This document shows positions 41,620 to 56,015 of a stretch of 64,000 nt of DNA, piece after piece. The DNA is from Lates calcarifer. Its lineage: Eukaryota; Chordata; Actinopteri; Centropomidae. Every line of letters begins with the position of its first letter. The first letter of the stretch is position 1. The notes under the pieces are model-generated. The model was not told the DNA's origin, did not search any database, and saw only the letters and a list, made by a program, of their open reading frames with translations. Location of the stretch: NCBI RefSeq assembly GCF_001640805.2, contig NC_066833.1, positions 19,470,531 through 19,534,530 of the forward strand. The letters run 5' to 3'. The position numbers were made by a program, and so were the translations under genes.

Positions 41620-42154
41620 TCATGGGTACGGGCACAGGCACAATCACATTTGTAAAACCTGTGTTACTGCAGCCATTAGGCAGTGATTAGTGAAGGCAAC
41701 GGCAGGTTTTCCTCTTCATCAGTGGGCCTCTCCTGGGAGTCCCATTGGCTCCATCCAGCCTATTAACAGTCCCCAACATGAGGAGGGAGGGGAGTGGTAC
41801 CTCCCATGGTGGCTGCCCTTAGCCACACTACACAAGCTTTCATTAGTGTGTTAGCTAAATGATTGGCCTCAGGATAGCCCCGAGCCCTGCAATGCATGTG
41901 TTAGCTTATATGTTTCTTCCACTGGGCAGTTTTATTAATTTATTCACCCATCTTGGTGTTCACACTCAGCGATGCTATCATTTGGTAAATTTGAGTGTAT
42001 TTTCTCTAAACTGCTCGGGCACTGGGTTACCACAAACACAACACAGGTGATACAGCAGTGAAAGCCAACATCTAGTGTATAAATGTTCATTCACAGTGCA
42101 TTACCTGAGGTGAAACAATGTATAAACACACTCTTGCATATACACAGTAGAACT

Positions 42155-42430
42155 GACGTGATTAGTCAGCAACAATTTCCATAATTGATCAATCATTTAA
42201 AATTATTTTCCCATTTTTTTGCTTCTGAAATATGAAGATTTGCACTTTATATCCTTAGAAATTGGATATTTTTTAGTCTTGATTTGTTGATAAGACAAAA
42301 CAGACTTTTTGAAGATGTCATCTTCAAAAACATTCTGCACACATTCTGTGACATTTTGTTGACCAAACGATTCATTAAGAAAATAATCAGCAGATTAATC
42401 AATAATGAAAATAACTGTAAGTTGCAGCCC
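42155..42430 (+). mobile_element. ATTAATC-type percomorph repeat, full-length-like copy
   Basis: Starts GTGATTAGTCAGCAACAATT, contains TTTTGAAGATGTCATCTTC and GTGACATTTTGTTGACCAAA, and ends AATAATCAGCAGATTAATCA, AATGAAAATAAC, GTTGCAGCCC. Best-preserved relative of the copy at 9181-9560. Confidence 0.65.
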
Positions 42431-45400
42431 CAGTACACAGTACAGTCGATGATTACATATCTGTAAATTCAATGTGTTTAGCAGCTTACAGTGTCTTGAG
42501 CTGATATATTGTCAACCATCTAAATCCTGTCTCTGTGGGACCGTGTGGTCCTCCAGAGGTTCTCTTTATAGGAACACACCACCTGCAAAAAACACTTGAC
42601 AATAATCATAATAACAGTTCTCCTCTGGTAATGCTCATAAACCGTGCAATATTGAACTATGGGGTGTTCTTTCTTTCTAGAGACACAAATACCTCTGTAA
42701 AATCCTTTGAGCCAATCAGTCTTACTATCTTTAATTGTGCCTGTTGACCTCAATACAATAGAGAGGGATGGGATAAGTGTAAGAAGATTGAATAGGTATC
42801 TAAAATGCCCTCCTCTATCAGAAACACTTTTGTAATGTACATGGACATGCATGTACAAGCCTTGAGTTTTGAGAGTGGTGGGAGTCTCACTGACAAGAAA
42901 GTTCAACACTTAATCCAACAAGCATGAAAAAATAACAGCCTTGACATCTGTAACATATACCGTCATGGTGTATCTCATCAAAAGGATTACACGAAATTAA
43001 GGCAAATGAAAATCTTGCATTGACACTGGCATGTGTAAAATGAGTTAAATGCACTTGTATGATATCTTTAGAACATGTTAATTAGACGCTGGAATTAAAA
43101 TTACAACAGTTGGTCTGTGTAATTTACATAGAGGTCATGTTGTGCTAATATGGCACTCGTTGAAATAGACAGCCAGCAACAATATGGTTAAGTCTGACCC
43201 ACTGACATTTTCAGCTCCAAATTATGCACATTGTGTGAATTAAATTAATTAGAGAATTCATTAAGAAATATGGCTTGCGGAAACGAGTATAATATTTAGT
43301 TATGTGATGTAATTTTCTTTCATTGTTAAAGCTAATTTGTTTCATAACAGTTCCTGCGGTAGTTTTCCCCCTGTACTAACTATGATGTATGTAATTTGTT
43401 AGCTATTTAATTAATTATGATTAGAATTAGTGAATGTACAGTTTGTTTTGACAGATGGTTCCCATCAGTGAGACCTTTGCGCAATTAACTTATAATCAAT
43501 TACATCCCATATTTTTTCCGTTTGTTACATCTTGAAGTTTGTGTGGAAAATATCCACAGCATATGCATCAAATGAATGCTTTACTCTGAATACATCAAAT
43601 GAGCAATTATCTATAATTTACCCAATAATACAAATAAGATAAACAACTTTGATTCATTTCATGCTTTGTGAGGTACCTGCAAGCTACTGTGGACTGTTCA
43701 CTTAGTGAGCATTTCATCAGTGTTTAATTGTTCTGTTTAGCTACTTGTCCCCTCTGTTTAATGTGTCTGTAGGATTCTAAAATCATAAATGTTTCTCCCA
43801 CTAAATGAGAACACCATAAAATATTTATTGTATTGATTCATTGCAGGTTTTTACTCTTTTCGCAAACATGCACTGCCATACATTCCCAAAGTTTCTGTCT
43901 CTTGTAGTATTTTATGATCTCAAGGGTTTAAAGCAAGCATTTCTGTCGCCAAACCTGTACATGGGCAACCTGGGAAGCTATTACAGCTCCACTTGGTTGT
44001 GCTTACTTTAGTCCACAAGATGGAGCTTTAGTTCTGCTCTTGTTGTGTGCTGTCTGTGGGGATAACGATCCCCCTTGGTTCCTGGAAGAATCTGCAACAA
44101 GGACGCATGTTGTTTTATTCACTTCGCTATATATACATGTGTGTAACTTGAAAACATATAAAAAAAAGCTCATAAGGTATTGACCTGTAGCCATGAAATA
44201 TATTTGTTTTTAATGGACATTGTAAATCTATGATAATCATAAGAAGTGTCATAAGTGATATGACACAGGTGTAGGTGCTTTGTTTTATTTTACAGCATAC
44301 AGCTCTCATGATTTATTTGTTTATTTGTTTATTATTATAAACCCTTGTGATATTTTAGCAAAGGGCTTATAGCAAATTCTATGCTTTTTTCATCACTAAT
44401 TCTGTTGATTTCTCGCTTTTCTTCAGGCTTGGAAGAAATAACATCCACAAAGCAAGGGATGCCATTGCACCTTCTGCAGTGTACAGGTAGAAAATTTTAC
44501 TCTTTTTTTTTTTTCTTAAACAGAACATGTTCTGCCAGGATCCACAGAAAAGAGAGAGGAGACACAGCCAAACAGGACTGTGATTTTTTTTGCCGTTCGT
44601 CGTATGTTTGTGTGTTAAATAAATACTTTGAGAATTAGTAAATGAATCTAATAAGAAGAATTTTGCATCCAGAAAATAACTTAGCTCATTCATTCAGTTT
44701 ATAATCTTATAACACTTAATTGTTTCACTGTCTTAATGTTTAAGTCTCTGCATTGCAGATCAGGCCCTAATTCAATTCAGTCTTGTTTTGTAACTCCAGA
44801 TAATTTCACCAAATAAGTTGAATAACGCCCCTATTTAAAAAGTCCACAGCCTTTATCATTTTTTTTTCCAGGTGACATGAAGGTGATACTGATTTGGCTC
44901 CCACTGGACATGACTTAATGTCTGACATAAAAAATAACTACATAATTTGTCTCAATCCAGAGGGCTGACTTGGCATGGGCAGCAGCAGTCCTAAATGTCA
45001 CCCTATAATGAGTTCTGGCCAAAGGTACACAGTTAGGACAGTGCCCGCTGGCACCTGGGATGCCCACTGGCTAGCTTTTTACCCCACAGCCATTTGGACA
45101 ACCCCAGTTTTCTTTGTGGACGCTGCCGTACACGATTTGCATCCGAACAAAAAGTTTTAGTATTGTGAAGTTTCATTTTACCCTGAAAACAGAAGACAAC
45201 AGAATACATTTAGTTTTATGGCGCTACAGAGCAAAAATAGTGAATAATATCTTGATAATACCATAGAAAAGAGTAAATAAAAACCTGCAGGTGTCCTTAG
45301 ATCACTCAAAACAGTATATAAAAAGAGATCAATCTTAATAAATTGGAGAAGAATAGATGGGAATAATCTACACTCTTACATGTTGTAACCGTCTATGACT

Positions 45401-46946
45401 CACCACTGCTAAACCATAAGTTTATGTAGATAATCCATTGATGACATGGACTGAAATTGTTGCCATAATCATGCAACACTTTGAACGATTCACCAACTTG
45501 CCATCTTCTGAAAATGAATGCAGGAAGACTTTCGGTTTTGAGGAACTTGACTTCTTTTGTTTGACTGTTATGAGACCTATTGGCAACACGCTGGGTTTAT
45601 TATCTTACAAAGGCACGGGAGATGAGGGAACATTGTATCTAAATTAACTTTTTCTATTTCCTGGTGAATGAAATCAATTCCATCCTTTTATGTTACTTTT
45701 CATCTGCCTTTTGTCTTGTTGCGGAATCTTTTCTCTTTCTCTCTCATTCATCTGTTTTGCCCTTTCCTTGATCTGATAGCATTAAACATATAATTAAGTC
45801 ATAAAGGAGGGGACTGATGAGTGTAGCAGATGGTAATTGCGTCCTACATTTGAATGAAATGATATGCATTGCTACAATTTACAGCCTTCGCCTCATATTT
45901 TATTCAGCAACCTTTTATCTCTTTTCCTGCAGAATTATTCTGCAATAAATTTAGACATCTTATCAATAGCTGGAGTGATAGTGGCAGAAACATGGAAGAA
46001 ATGAGCCTCTGCCGTTTTATGCTGTTTAAAATAATTTTCCATAATAAAGGAGCTATCAGAGCTGCTCTATCACTGTAGAGGGGTGGATATTCCTATTTCT
46101 AGTGAGTCTGCCCCTGGTTTGTGGACAAGCTGTCACTTTCCTGTTAGTCTGAAGAAATGTGAAAGGATAGAAGGAGATGATTTCAGTCAAGTTCAGCTGA
46201 GGTTTCTGAACCTTGCACAGGGAAATTAAACCAGTATAATAATGCTAAAAGCTAGCTGCAAGTTATTTTATGTGTTTTCTTCCTAAAATACTAGCTGCTT
46301 AAGGAGATAAATAAGTTGTATACTTTGTGAGGAAAATACTCAAAAACCTAGAAAACACTATAACCTTCATGATGATAGGATTTATTGCAGGCCTGGTGCA
46401 TCAGGCTGTATTAGTTTCAGCTAAATGTCCTTAATAGTGAGTGTTTTTAACTGTATGTGGGAGTGAAGAAGACAGTGTAGAGCTAGCTCCCTGTATTTCT
46501 CTTAGTCATAGAGACTTATAATTCAGTAGAAAACTTTGATGCCAAAATAGTTGAAGTTCAATTGATTGTGTTTGTCGCCCTAATACTTGTTCTGCTTCAG
46601 GCCCAGGTAGATTTTGTCCATGAAACAGCACATTAGACTAAGCATAGATGGACCACTTTGTCATACAACATTCAGATGGATCCCTCCTTCACAGGATCAT
46701 TTGTACCTACTTCCACATGAAAACTTTACTCCTGTAATACCAGTAAGCAGAACAGTTGAGTGGAGAAGTGCCAGAAGGAGCTTTTTGTTCCACTGACATG
46801 CTTTCCTCTCACCAGTCCCTGGTGAAGTGCTGGACTCCACTGATATTTGAGAACTGGTAGCTGGGGTGATATAGGTTTAATTCTCATGTTACCCCCGACC
46901 TGCCAAGTACAGGCGTTGGGTGCCAGCTGGAAGGCTTTCACGTGTT

Positions 46947-46977
46947 GGTGTGTGTGTGTGTGTGTGTGGGGGGGGGG
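46947..46977. repeat. (GT)n followed by poly-G
   Basis: GT dinucleotide run of about 21 bases ending in ten consecutive G. Confidence 0.9.
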
Positions 46978-49900
46978 TATAAGCAGGGGCAGAAAGAGAG
47001 GAGGGCAAGTATACAGTACATACACAAGTGTCTCTAGACCTTGAAGGTGCTACAGAAGTGCTTTCCACATCTAGACACCGCAGGCACTTAGCGTTTAGTC
47101 ATGATGCAGGTCCATTACCTTTAAGTACAAGTACTTATGTTTGGTCGCCTGTTTTTACAGCTCTTCCAGCTTGAAAGGAATCTACCCGGGGTGACCCAAC
47201 TCTATTTATTGATGCCTTCTGAGTTTCCACTTGCTGGTAATAGACTGGAAAACACAGATAATGTGTTTGATCGATCAACGTGAACAAATTTCATTTGTTG
47301 GGATCAATAACTGTTTACAGTTGACAGAGCCCAAAGAACTACATTTATTTGAGGTTTTTGATTGAAGCTGTCCTGGCAAGCCGGCAATGTGAGGCACTCC
47401 AGACTGGGCCTATGTGGCAGGCATGGACTCTTCTGTTCTATTATTGCCAGCAATCTGTATTTAAAACTAATATCAGTGTGTGCTGCGTGGCTTGGGGCAA
47501 AAGGCACCAAACCAATCTGATATACAGCATGTGTTTCTTTTCGGTTCCTTGTGATGGGAATTAGAATGTGAAAAATAACAATTCCCTTACATTTTTCACT
47601 GGTATCCATTTTTTCATTTGAGGGTGTAATGATTAGATTTTTTTTTCCAGCAGCATGATTTGTATTATGTTTTCACTGTGCTCAAAACATAATAGAAAAG
47701 TGATGTGGAACCAAAGGGAAAAAGAGGAAATTAACTGACGTGCAGAAGAAAGACGTTTCCATGGCTCAACCTTTTGCAGTTTTCTTCATGTTTCTGCTTT
47801 TCATGATCATGCTCTGTGGAACGCCCTGAAGACATGAGAGCCCTTGCTCTGTGTCATACAGTTCCAGGCCAGGCCGCTACCTTCTGCACACACAGACAAA
47901 ACAGCATGAGATGGGAAGTCCACATGGATAAACATTTACTATGGTAGGTGTTGCTTCAGGCAAGTGCTATTCAGGGGGAATTTACTGTGTATACCGGTGT
48001 TACGGCAATAACCTTCTTATGGAGGTGTGTTTGCAAAGCTTTTTACTCCACTGTAGTAAACAGGTTCATGTTGGGTCAGCATTAAAGGCTACATATGGAT
48101 GTATGGATAAGGATATTTGTTATATTTTACTAAAATGAATGATAAGTCTGGTTACATTCTATGCTTTTCTTACTGTCAACAAATGCCAAAAGCAACAATG
48201 AACTAATATTTTGAGTCAGTTACACATTTACATCCTCACCAACAGTGAATAGTCGTAGAGCTGGGGTAGACAGGTTAGGGAGGTCTGTATTAAGAGATAG
48301 ACTAAGACATGTTTTAGTCTTTTCTTGGGATTTGCTGGCAGCAAGAAAAATGAATTTAACTTAGATTTAGATATTTTATGTTTAAACCTACGATGGCATT
48401 TATTTTTAATTTTTGCCACTTTGAGGCAGCAGAAACAGTATATAAAACAAACAGTTGCCTATTTACACATCCAACAGACATTGGGCTCCATTCTGTTCAG
48501 TAGCTAGTTACTCAATGACAAACAGCATTAACATGGAAAATGTACACCAATTATTAATTGATCATATCTTATTGTACAGTTCACATAAGTTTAGTTTTTT
48601 TAACCCATAAAATTTTCCTTTACTGTGTAGCCTTTTTTCAGTTTTCCAACCCCAGTGCTGTAGACTAGAACTATAATGACCACTGTTAGTGTGGGTGCTG
48701 GTGAAGATGGCGCCTTTCTGCAGCCTGCTCTTACTGCAGGCTCTGTGTGTGACTGCTGTGTGGCTGTATTCGTAGGGAAGGGCATGGACTTGGATCGGAG
48801 GACAATGCATTAAGACTGCTGGTCCCTATGCCTTAGATTTGGCACAGGTTAGAGAGAGGCATGAGATGCATATTGTTTGTGTTCATTTGAATAAGGACAA
48901 ATGTCAGATTTCCATGGCTCCGGGCAGCTTACATGTTAGATGATCAACTCTTTTGGGCCCCTGGATGTGGGGTCATCAGTAGCGCTTCCAGGTCACTGTC
49001 ACTGCATGCCGGTTTGGGGCCATAATTGACCTTTTGACAGAGCGCAGGGAGACAGCCTTTCTCTCAGGGCAGGAATAATCACTTTAGATTTACTTGTGAC
49101 TGTGCTCCTGTTAGCTAATTAAAATGTTTGTTCTATTAAAAAATTAATTTTGATCTAAGAAATGTGTTTTATAGTTATATATTGATTTAAATCAGTTGTG
49201 GTTTAAAAATTATGAGTACCTTTTAACACTGCAACTGCTAAAATATTGATATAAATCATTGATGGATCATTGATTTTTTTCTGCATATAAAAATAGATTT
49301 GTTGTCTGAAATTAAATCTGTAATGCCATGATGAAAGCTTTAACCAATGTGACTAAACACATAACACAAGTGACTGCAGTGCATCTGTCATTTACGATGT
49401 TTTCCATGACTTAATTTGAGTCAGTCGTCATTTACTTTTACATGTTTAGTTAGCATTTCTATGTGAACAAATGAGTCAGTACTTCTCATTGCATACTGTA
49501 ATAGTGCCATCATTCCCTGTTGTTCTGGTGTGTGTGGCTGCAGAGAAAGGTTGAACACAGCCCGTATCCCATAAGCCCTTGAGCTCCCTCAGGCTTCTTT
49601 CCGGTCCAGGATCTCCAAAGAAGCGTGCGTTTACCCTTCACTGTGCTTGTTATTCCTTACAACATAGCACCTACGGCAATGTCTCCGTCTTCATAGCCCT
49701 TAACATTAACTTTCATTCACACCATGTGCTCTGCTTACATGGGATGCATAATTTTTATCCCCTGCTCATCTTACTCTTTTCTTGTACTTTTTAATTCTTC
49801 TTCTTCTATTCTTCATCCTTCTGCTTCTTCTTCCTCTAACTCATCTTTACCTCAACTATGACATGTACCACAGTGTACTTTCTTTGCTTCCTGAGCTTTA

Positions 49901-52533
49901 ACATATTGCTAAAAAAACATGACTCCCTTCACGTACTCAATGCTTGAAATGCTGGAGAGTCTTATGTATCAAATCCAGCTGCACGAGTGTGAGTGTAGAA
50001 AAATGCTTCCAGCATCTTTGCTGGGATCTTGAGAGTATTTACAAAAAAAGCAGCAAGAATGCCAAGGGCCAAGCCTTTGAGACCAGGGTATTACATTATT
50101 AATTAAAATACAAGTCGCCTTGTTGCCCATGGGTATACAATGTAACACACTTGATTGAATCAGGTAGTGGCAGCCTAGGCCTTTTGTATTTTGCGCTTGA
50201 AGGGACGAGAGAAATTTGAGCTCGGGTGTATTACTCTACACACAAAAACATGTTTTGAGAAACGGTTGTGAGCTGTCATTGAAAGCTATGGCAGATTTAA
50301 AATGCAGTTAAATCCCCATGCAGTAGCTGGACTTGATCCACCAACTAACTTTTTTGTCATATAGAGTTTAAATGTCTGTTAAAAATGCAAGATTACACTC
50401 TATTTCTGCTAATTTACTTCTACTAATTTATCTGCATCTGTTCCATTGACCACGCAAATATAAGATGAACAGCTCTAGTTAACCACCTGTGTGGCTATCT
50501 TATAGTCTGAATCAAGATACCAATGTCTTGAAAACAGTAATCGATCTTCATTTTGGCTACCACCCCTACATAGTGAATTAATTCTGCCAAATTCATAATG
50601 TTTGATAAGTTAATTACAGTCATTATAAACCTCTCTGCAACTTTTGTTACCAGTTTTTATGTCATTTTCACACCTCAGTGGGATGTAACGACCTGGCATG
50701 AAGGAGTCATACAGAAATATAAATGCAGTATTTTACAGACCCTCCCAGTTTTGCACAATATTTAGATACATTGAATAACTGAATGTGAAATACTGTACCT
50801 GTGCTTGTTTTTGCTGTCAACTAACATTCACAGTTTTTTTTTTTTTTTGAGTTTTTTGCGTAATGAACGCTACATAATTAGCTGTCAAATAAGGGCTGAA
50901 AAAAGTAAAGTTTGCACTGTTGCATTTGACATCTGACAGATTTCCTGATAACATTTGGTTTCAGTAATACGCCACATGAGCATGAGCCTCCTTTGTGAAG
51001 AGAAAACAGAAAATTTTCTATCATATAAAAAGTTGTTAAAAAGCCCATTACAATTTCCAAGTGCTCCAAGTGATGTCATCAAATTGTTTGATTTTTCTGA
51101 CAGTCCATCAAACATGTAAGGAAAACCCTCACAATTGAGAGGTTCGAAATTTCGAATTTTTGCTTGAAAAATGAAAAACTGATCATCAGAATGATTTGAG
51201 ATATTATTTATTTTTTTGGCTGTTTTTGGATTTAGCCACCTTATCAAGCTTTTCTATTCTTGAAACCTTTTTCTTACAGTACTTTGTGTTACTCTGTAAC
51301 TTCAGCAGCAAACTATAAATTTCCATGTTAATTAAGTAATTTAGACTAATCGCCTAAAAGGCCAAGTGTGGCTAACTTTAGCACTGCTACCGCCAGTAGA
51401 TTTCTTCTTTGCAGGTTAACATCCACATGCCTGTGCTGAATGTGGTCATTCATTGCTCCAGTCGAGTGGTTATATGCCAGTTTATTCTGACACAGCCTAC
51501 GTACAGTAGCTGGTTTTATGAGATGTCATCTGTCCCACTCTCCACCTTGCTGGTTTACAATATTCAGGTATTAGCGCAAGGAGAAGGGGGCTAGTGGTGG
51601 GTGGCTGTGTAACATTTTAGATGCAACCAGCATTATACTGTAACAAAATATGGATAGTTAATTTAACTGACTAGTATTTCAGACTAGTGAGGTTAGCAAT
51701 GTTTAATAATTTAATCGACCAATGGCGCACATCACTAATTTTAACTGTTTAAGAAGAGTCAGTTGCGAAGATAACTTTTTAACCTTTGTACCTACTTAAC
51801 TACAGACTTCCTTCAGATTAGTTAATTCTTTTAGTCTTGTCCTTAATAACATCTTCTCTCCTCTTAGGCTACCACATGTCAGGGTGTTCTAATAGTTCTA
51901 GCAGTGTGATACCTTGATAATTGGAAGACAACTTCAGTCCTCTTTCATCGGCCAGTCCATAGGTACTGTTCTTAACATTCATGTGCCATTATAAGGCATG
52001 CCGACCAAGACAAAAGAGAGAATGCATACTATATGTATACCAGACTATATTTAAAATCCAGTATTCTTCTTCTCATTTGTGTCTGCCGTTATCCAACAGT
52101 ACATTGTGTCTTGAGGAGGGTGACTATTTATTTCATCCACACCTTATTGCCTATAGTTTGTCATAAAGTGAGGACAAAGTGTACGAATCTCTCTTTATCC
52201 TCATTAAGGGTCTGTTCTACAGAAGTGTGAATATGTAATCCTTTAATAAGCACCCTGACAGAATAAAGTTGGTCCCAGTTCTATTAGTGCTGGGGTGGGA
52301 GTGGTAATGGCACCCAGTACTGGACCAAAGGTAACTATAATGAGTGTTGGTGTGTGAGTATCTATGAGTTAGAGAGGGAGAGAGAAAAAGATTGTGTGTG
52401 TATAAGAACGAGAGAGAGTGAGACAGAGAGCGTACGAGTGAGTGAGCAAAATCCTATATGTGCTTGGCCTCAGCATCTGGGGTAAAACAGGAAGTGGAAA
52501 TTTTCAACTGTGCTCCTTCATTAATTTTCATTT

Positions 52534-52561
52534 CTCCTCTCCTCCTCTCCTCTCCTCTCCC
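52534..52561. repeat. (CTCCT)n pyrimidine tract
   Basis: Repeated CTCCT/CTCTC units in the right-hand intergenic region. Confidence 0.8.
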
Positions 52562-53523
52562 TTGATTCCTACTGACCTCCAGTCTAGGTCTGTTAGATGT
52601 AGTCCAGGTCATAGCAGACAAACGAACGATGGAAATATCAAAGCCAGCCCAAGGCCTTTACATTCGGTTTTCTGCTCCAGGTAATCACAGTGTGTAGATC
52701 AGTGCAGTGCACAGCTGAGGCCTTGTCTTCTCCTTAGCCTGTCTTTTATTCCTGTGTCTTTTTTCATGGGGCTGAATTCACTGTCTCCATTCCTGTTGTC
52801 ACAAGCAAATCACAAGGTTAATTATGTCTTAATACAGTGTAGCTACTAATATCCAAAATGCCTAATGAGATTTCATTAATTGAAATAGTGTTGTCAGTAT
52901 AATGATAATGTATATGATCTGAATGGAGAAGCTGAGAGCTTTGGAATGATGGCACTGTCTATCCATTAGACATAGACCTGGATCCATCCGGAAACAAAGT
53001 GTCTGTCAGTAAAGCAGGCCAATTGTGTGAGATCATGGCTGACTGTTCGGCGTGCGATGTTCTGAAGTGTATCGAGAGGCACAGCTGAGTGAGTCGAATA
53101 GTCTGTGGTCTATTGATAACTCGCGCCTGTTTTAAAATCCTGGCACAACAATGCAACTAGGGCCTTGTGTGCTCCACTGAGCAACAATACCTTGTCTCAC
53201 TGGCAGCTTCAGCGTAACGATGACAAACAACAATAAAGGAGCTCTTTTTTTCCATGGGCCTCTCATTCCTGGCACCTTTTGATAAGAATATTTATATATA
53301 AAGTTTTTCCAGAGATATACTCTGGGTATTTGTTGGATATAATGATTTTTTTAGTGTTAGTTTTAGTGTTGTTGTTTAGATAAACAAAAGCACCTTGTGG
53401 AGGAAGATCAATGCTGACAGCTGCTAAAAGGAAGATACAAAGGCTCACTTTGCAGAGGGTGACCTATCTTTAATTTTTATCTCCTCTTTTCTGCTTTCAC
53501 TACTGCTATCTACCCACCTTAGT

Positions 53524-53524
<1 letters not shown>

Positions 53525-53556
<32 letters not shown>
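53525..53556. repeat. (CA)16 microsatellite
   Basis: Perfect dinucleotide run. Confidence 0.95.
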
Positions 53557-53558
<2 letters not shown>

Positions 53559-55977
53559 CTTACACATCGGCGGTCTTCATTTCTCCTGCCTCGTCCCTCT
53601 CCCTGTCTGTCTCAGTGTGTGTATAGAGCTGGTTGGCTGGGCCAGTAGCTGGGAGGTATGGTGGAGTGTAAGCAGTGTTGATGTGGATGGCCCCTGGTCA
53701 GAGGCCAGGGCCTGGCTGTTAAAACGCAGCCTCTTTTGTGCGTCAGAGCCAGCATTGCCAGTCCTATTCCACCCCTGTCGCTAGGGGGTGGGGAGGCATT
53801 TACCCACCACATGCATTCATTCCATTGGCATTGCTTGATGCAGGGCTAAATGGCATTGTTACAACGCGCCTCTGAGAAGTGTTGACAGGTCCATATGCTA
53901 ATTTTAATGAATACAAGGGAGCTGTGGTTTTATTCACCTCAACTCAGCTGCACAATCCTATCTCCACCTAGACTAGCTAATATAATTGCTGCAAACTCAA
54001 ATGAGCTCATTAGGAAATGTATTGAATTTACACATTATTTCCAGTAGTTAAGCTGAGTTATTTTCCCTAAGGACTCAATTACATACTCATTTGTGACTCA
54101 GGTAAATGGCTTTCTGTGTGTGACTTTTTCAACTGCAAAATTGTAGTCACTGAATAATTTGTAAGAAAGCTGTTGTACAAGCACATCTATTGACATTCAT
54201 TTGTGTGAGGATTTCAAAATGGGGGAAAAAAAACTGCAGACAAGATTACTACTTGCTTTTGTTCTTCTATTCACTTCATTTGATTAACTCATAACATTTT
54301 ATTCACTTGTGAATTATTTGAACGTGCACTCATTTGTCTTCAGTGGGTTTCCTTGTAATGTTTTTGTTCACAACAGCCTTGTTGTCTTTCTGACACATGT
54401 AATTTCATCAGTGAGTGTGTAGTTGAACTTTATCTAGTCAAATGTGTGAGTGCAAGTCCTTTTTCACAATGGAAGAAGGACAGAACGCATCTAAAAAAGA
54501 CCTGGTGAGTCAGGGTTCAGTATCAGGGATTATGCCAGCCTACTGCACTCTGAAATGAAAGTGAACATTCATCGAGTGACTCACTTCTTGAACCATGTCC
54601 TCCCTGAGCCACAATGAAGAGATTGTTGGAGGAGCGGACATGGTGTGGAAACTATGTGACAAAGAGGAGGGCCCAAAATTCAAATTGCTCGTCAAATTGC
54701 TGTTTGTTCTGTGTGAAAATGGCCTGACTCGCTGGAAAACAACAAAGAATTTTGGATGGGTAAGCATAAGGGTTTCCACAGAGCTTTGTATTGGCTTGTG
54801 CTGGATGAACTAAAGTGACTCTGGCTTTTGGCAGAGTTCCCAGGAGCACACTGAAGACAGTTTCAGGCAGTTGTAGCGGACTTCAGTGATCGAAATGTGC
54901 TACTGAAGTCTGGTATGCATGAAATAATGTTCCATAACTTAGCTGTGATCTCTTCATGATTGGAAGAGTGGTGCACTGCAGGGAAACAACTGGGCTAGCC
55001 ACACTAAGGGTCTCTTCTCCTTTACTGGATTGTACATTTTGGAGAGTGACAGAGGAGATTTTGGAGAGGATGACTTGTCATAAAGGTCATTCTCCAGATT
55101 CATACTCACAAGCACATGGCTTACTCTTTACTCTGCTGAGCCAGCAAGCTGTCCAGGGTATATAAAATTTTGTTTGGTGTCGGTCTGTGCACCTTTGTAT
55201 TGTGATGGTATTGCGGTCTGTGCAGTGAGTGCTGGCTGTCCTCACCCATAGAGTGGCCATAAGGGGAGTGGGACTGGGCCTAGTGCTGCCCTGGCCCTGC
55301 AAGCCCTGGTCCAAACACATCCTCTGCACTCAGCTGTAAATATCACCAACAGCTGGTGGCACACGAGTTAGTCGTGCTTAACAAATTACTGGCCTACATG
55401 TGGAGGGGCAGTGGGCTTTACTTGACTACTCGCCAAAAAAGTGGACGTACAAATACAGTCTGAAGTAATTTGGTTTATGGAGTTAGGTTTTAAAAAAATA
55501 ATTCAAGTACATCCATTCCGTGAGGCAGGGAAAGAGAAATTTTATTAAGTAAAAAGATAGCTGAAAGATAGCTGGGCACTGTTGTCCCACATGGTAGATA
55601 AACCACACAGCAGTGATCTCTATTTGAAGACACATTCCAGTTAAAAACAAGAGAAGGTCAAACTTTTTGGAAACACAAACCTGTTTGATCCCACCCATCT
55701 CGGCTCCTACTCCTCGTAGACACAGAGCTCTGTTTAGCGAGATAGGAATTATCAAAGTCACCTTTGAGCTCAGTAGCCTGTCTAGTGCTCATGGTATCAC
55801 ACATAATGACATTCAGTGTAGCCCAGATCACATTTATGATAGCATATTTGATACAGCTGTACACCAGCAAAGAATAACGCAGCCTAAAAGAATAACCCCC
55901 TTTTTTCAGTTTAAACACAATCCATTTTCCAGTGTAAATCACTTGTCACTCTATTGCAAATGTAACTGCTCTGATCT

Positions 55978-56015
55978 GAAAGAGAGAGGTGGGGAGAGAG
56001 AAAGAGAGAGAGTAA
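55978..56015. repeat. (GA)n purine tract
   Basis: Imperfect GAGAGA/GAAAGA run of about 38 bases. Confidence 0.8.

Noticed and set aside
42520..42909. 129-codon - frame in the right-hand intergenic region
   Set aside because: Longest frame of the desert, but its composition is unlike a protein and there is no family resemblance or exon partner; chance is likely.
51143..51156. 14-base perfect palindrome TTCGAAATTTCGAA
   Set aside because: Low-complexity AT-rich context; a palindrome of this length is expected occasionally in 64 kb.
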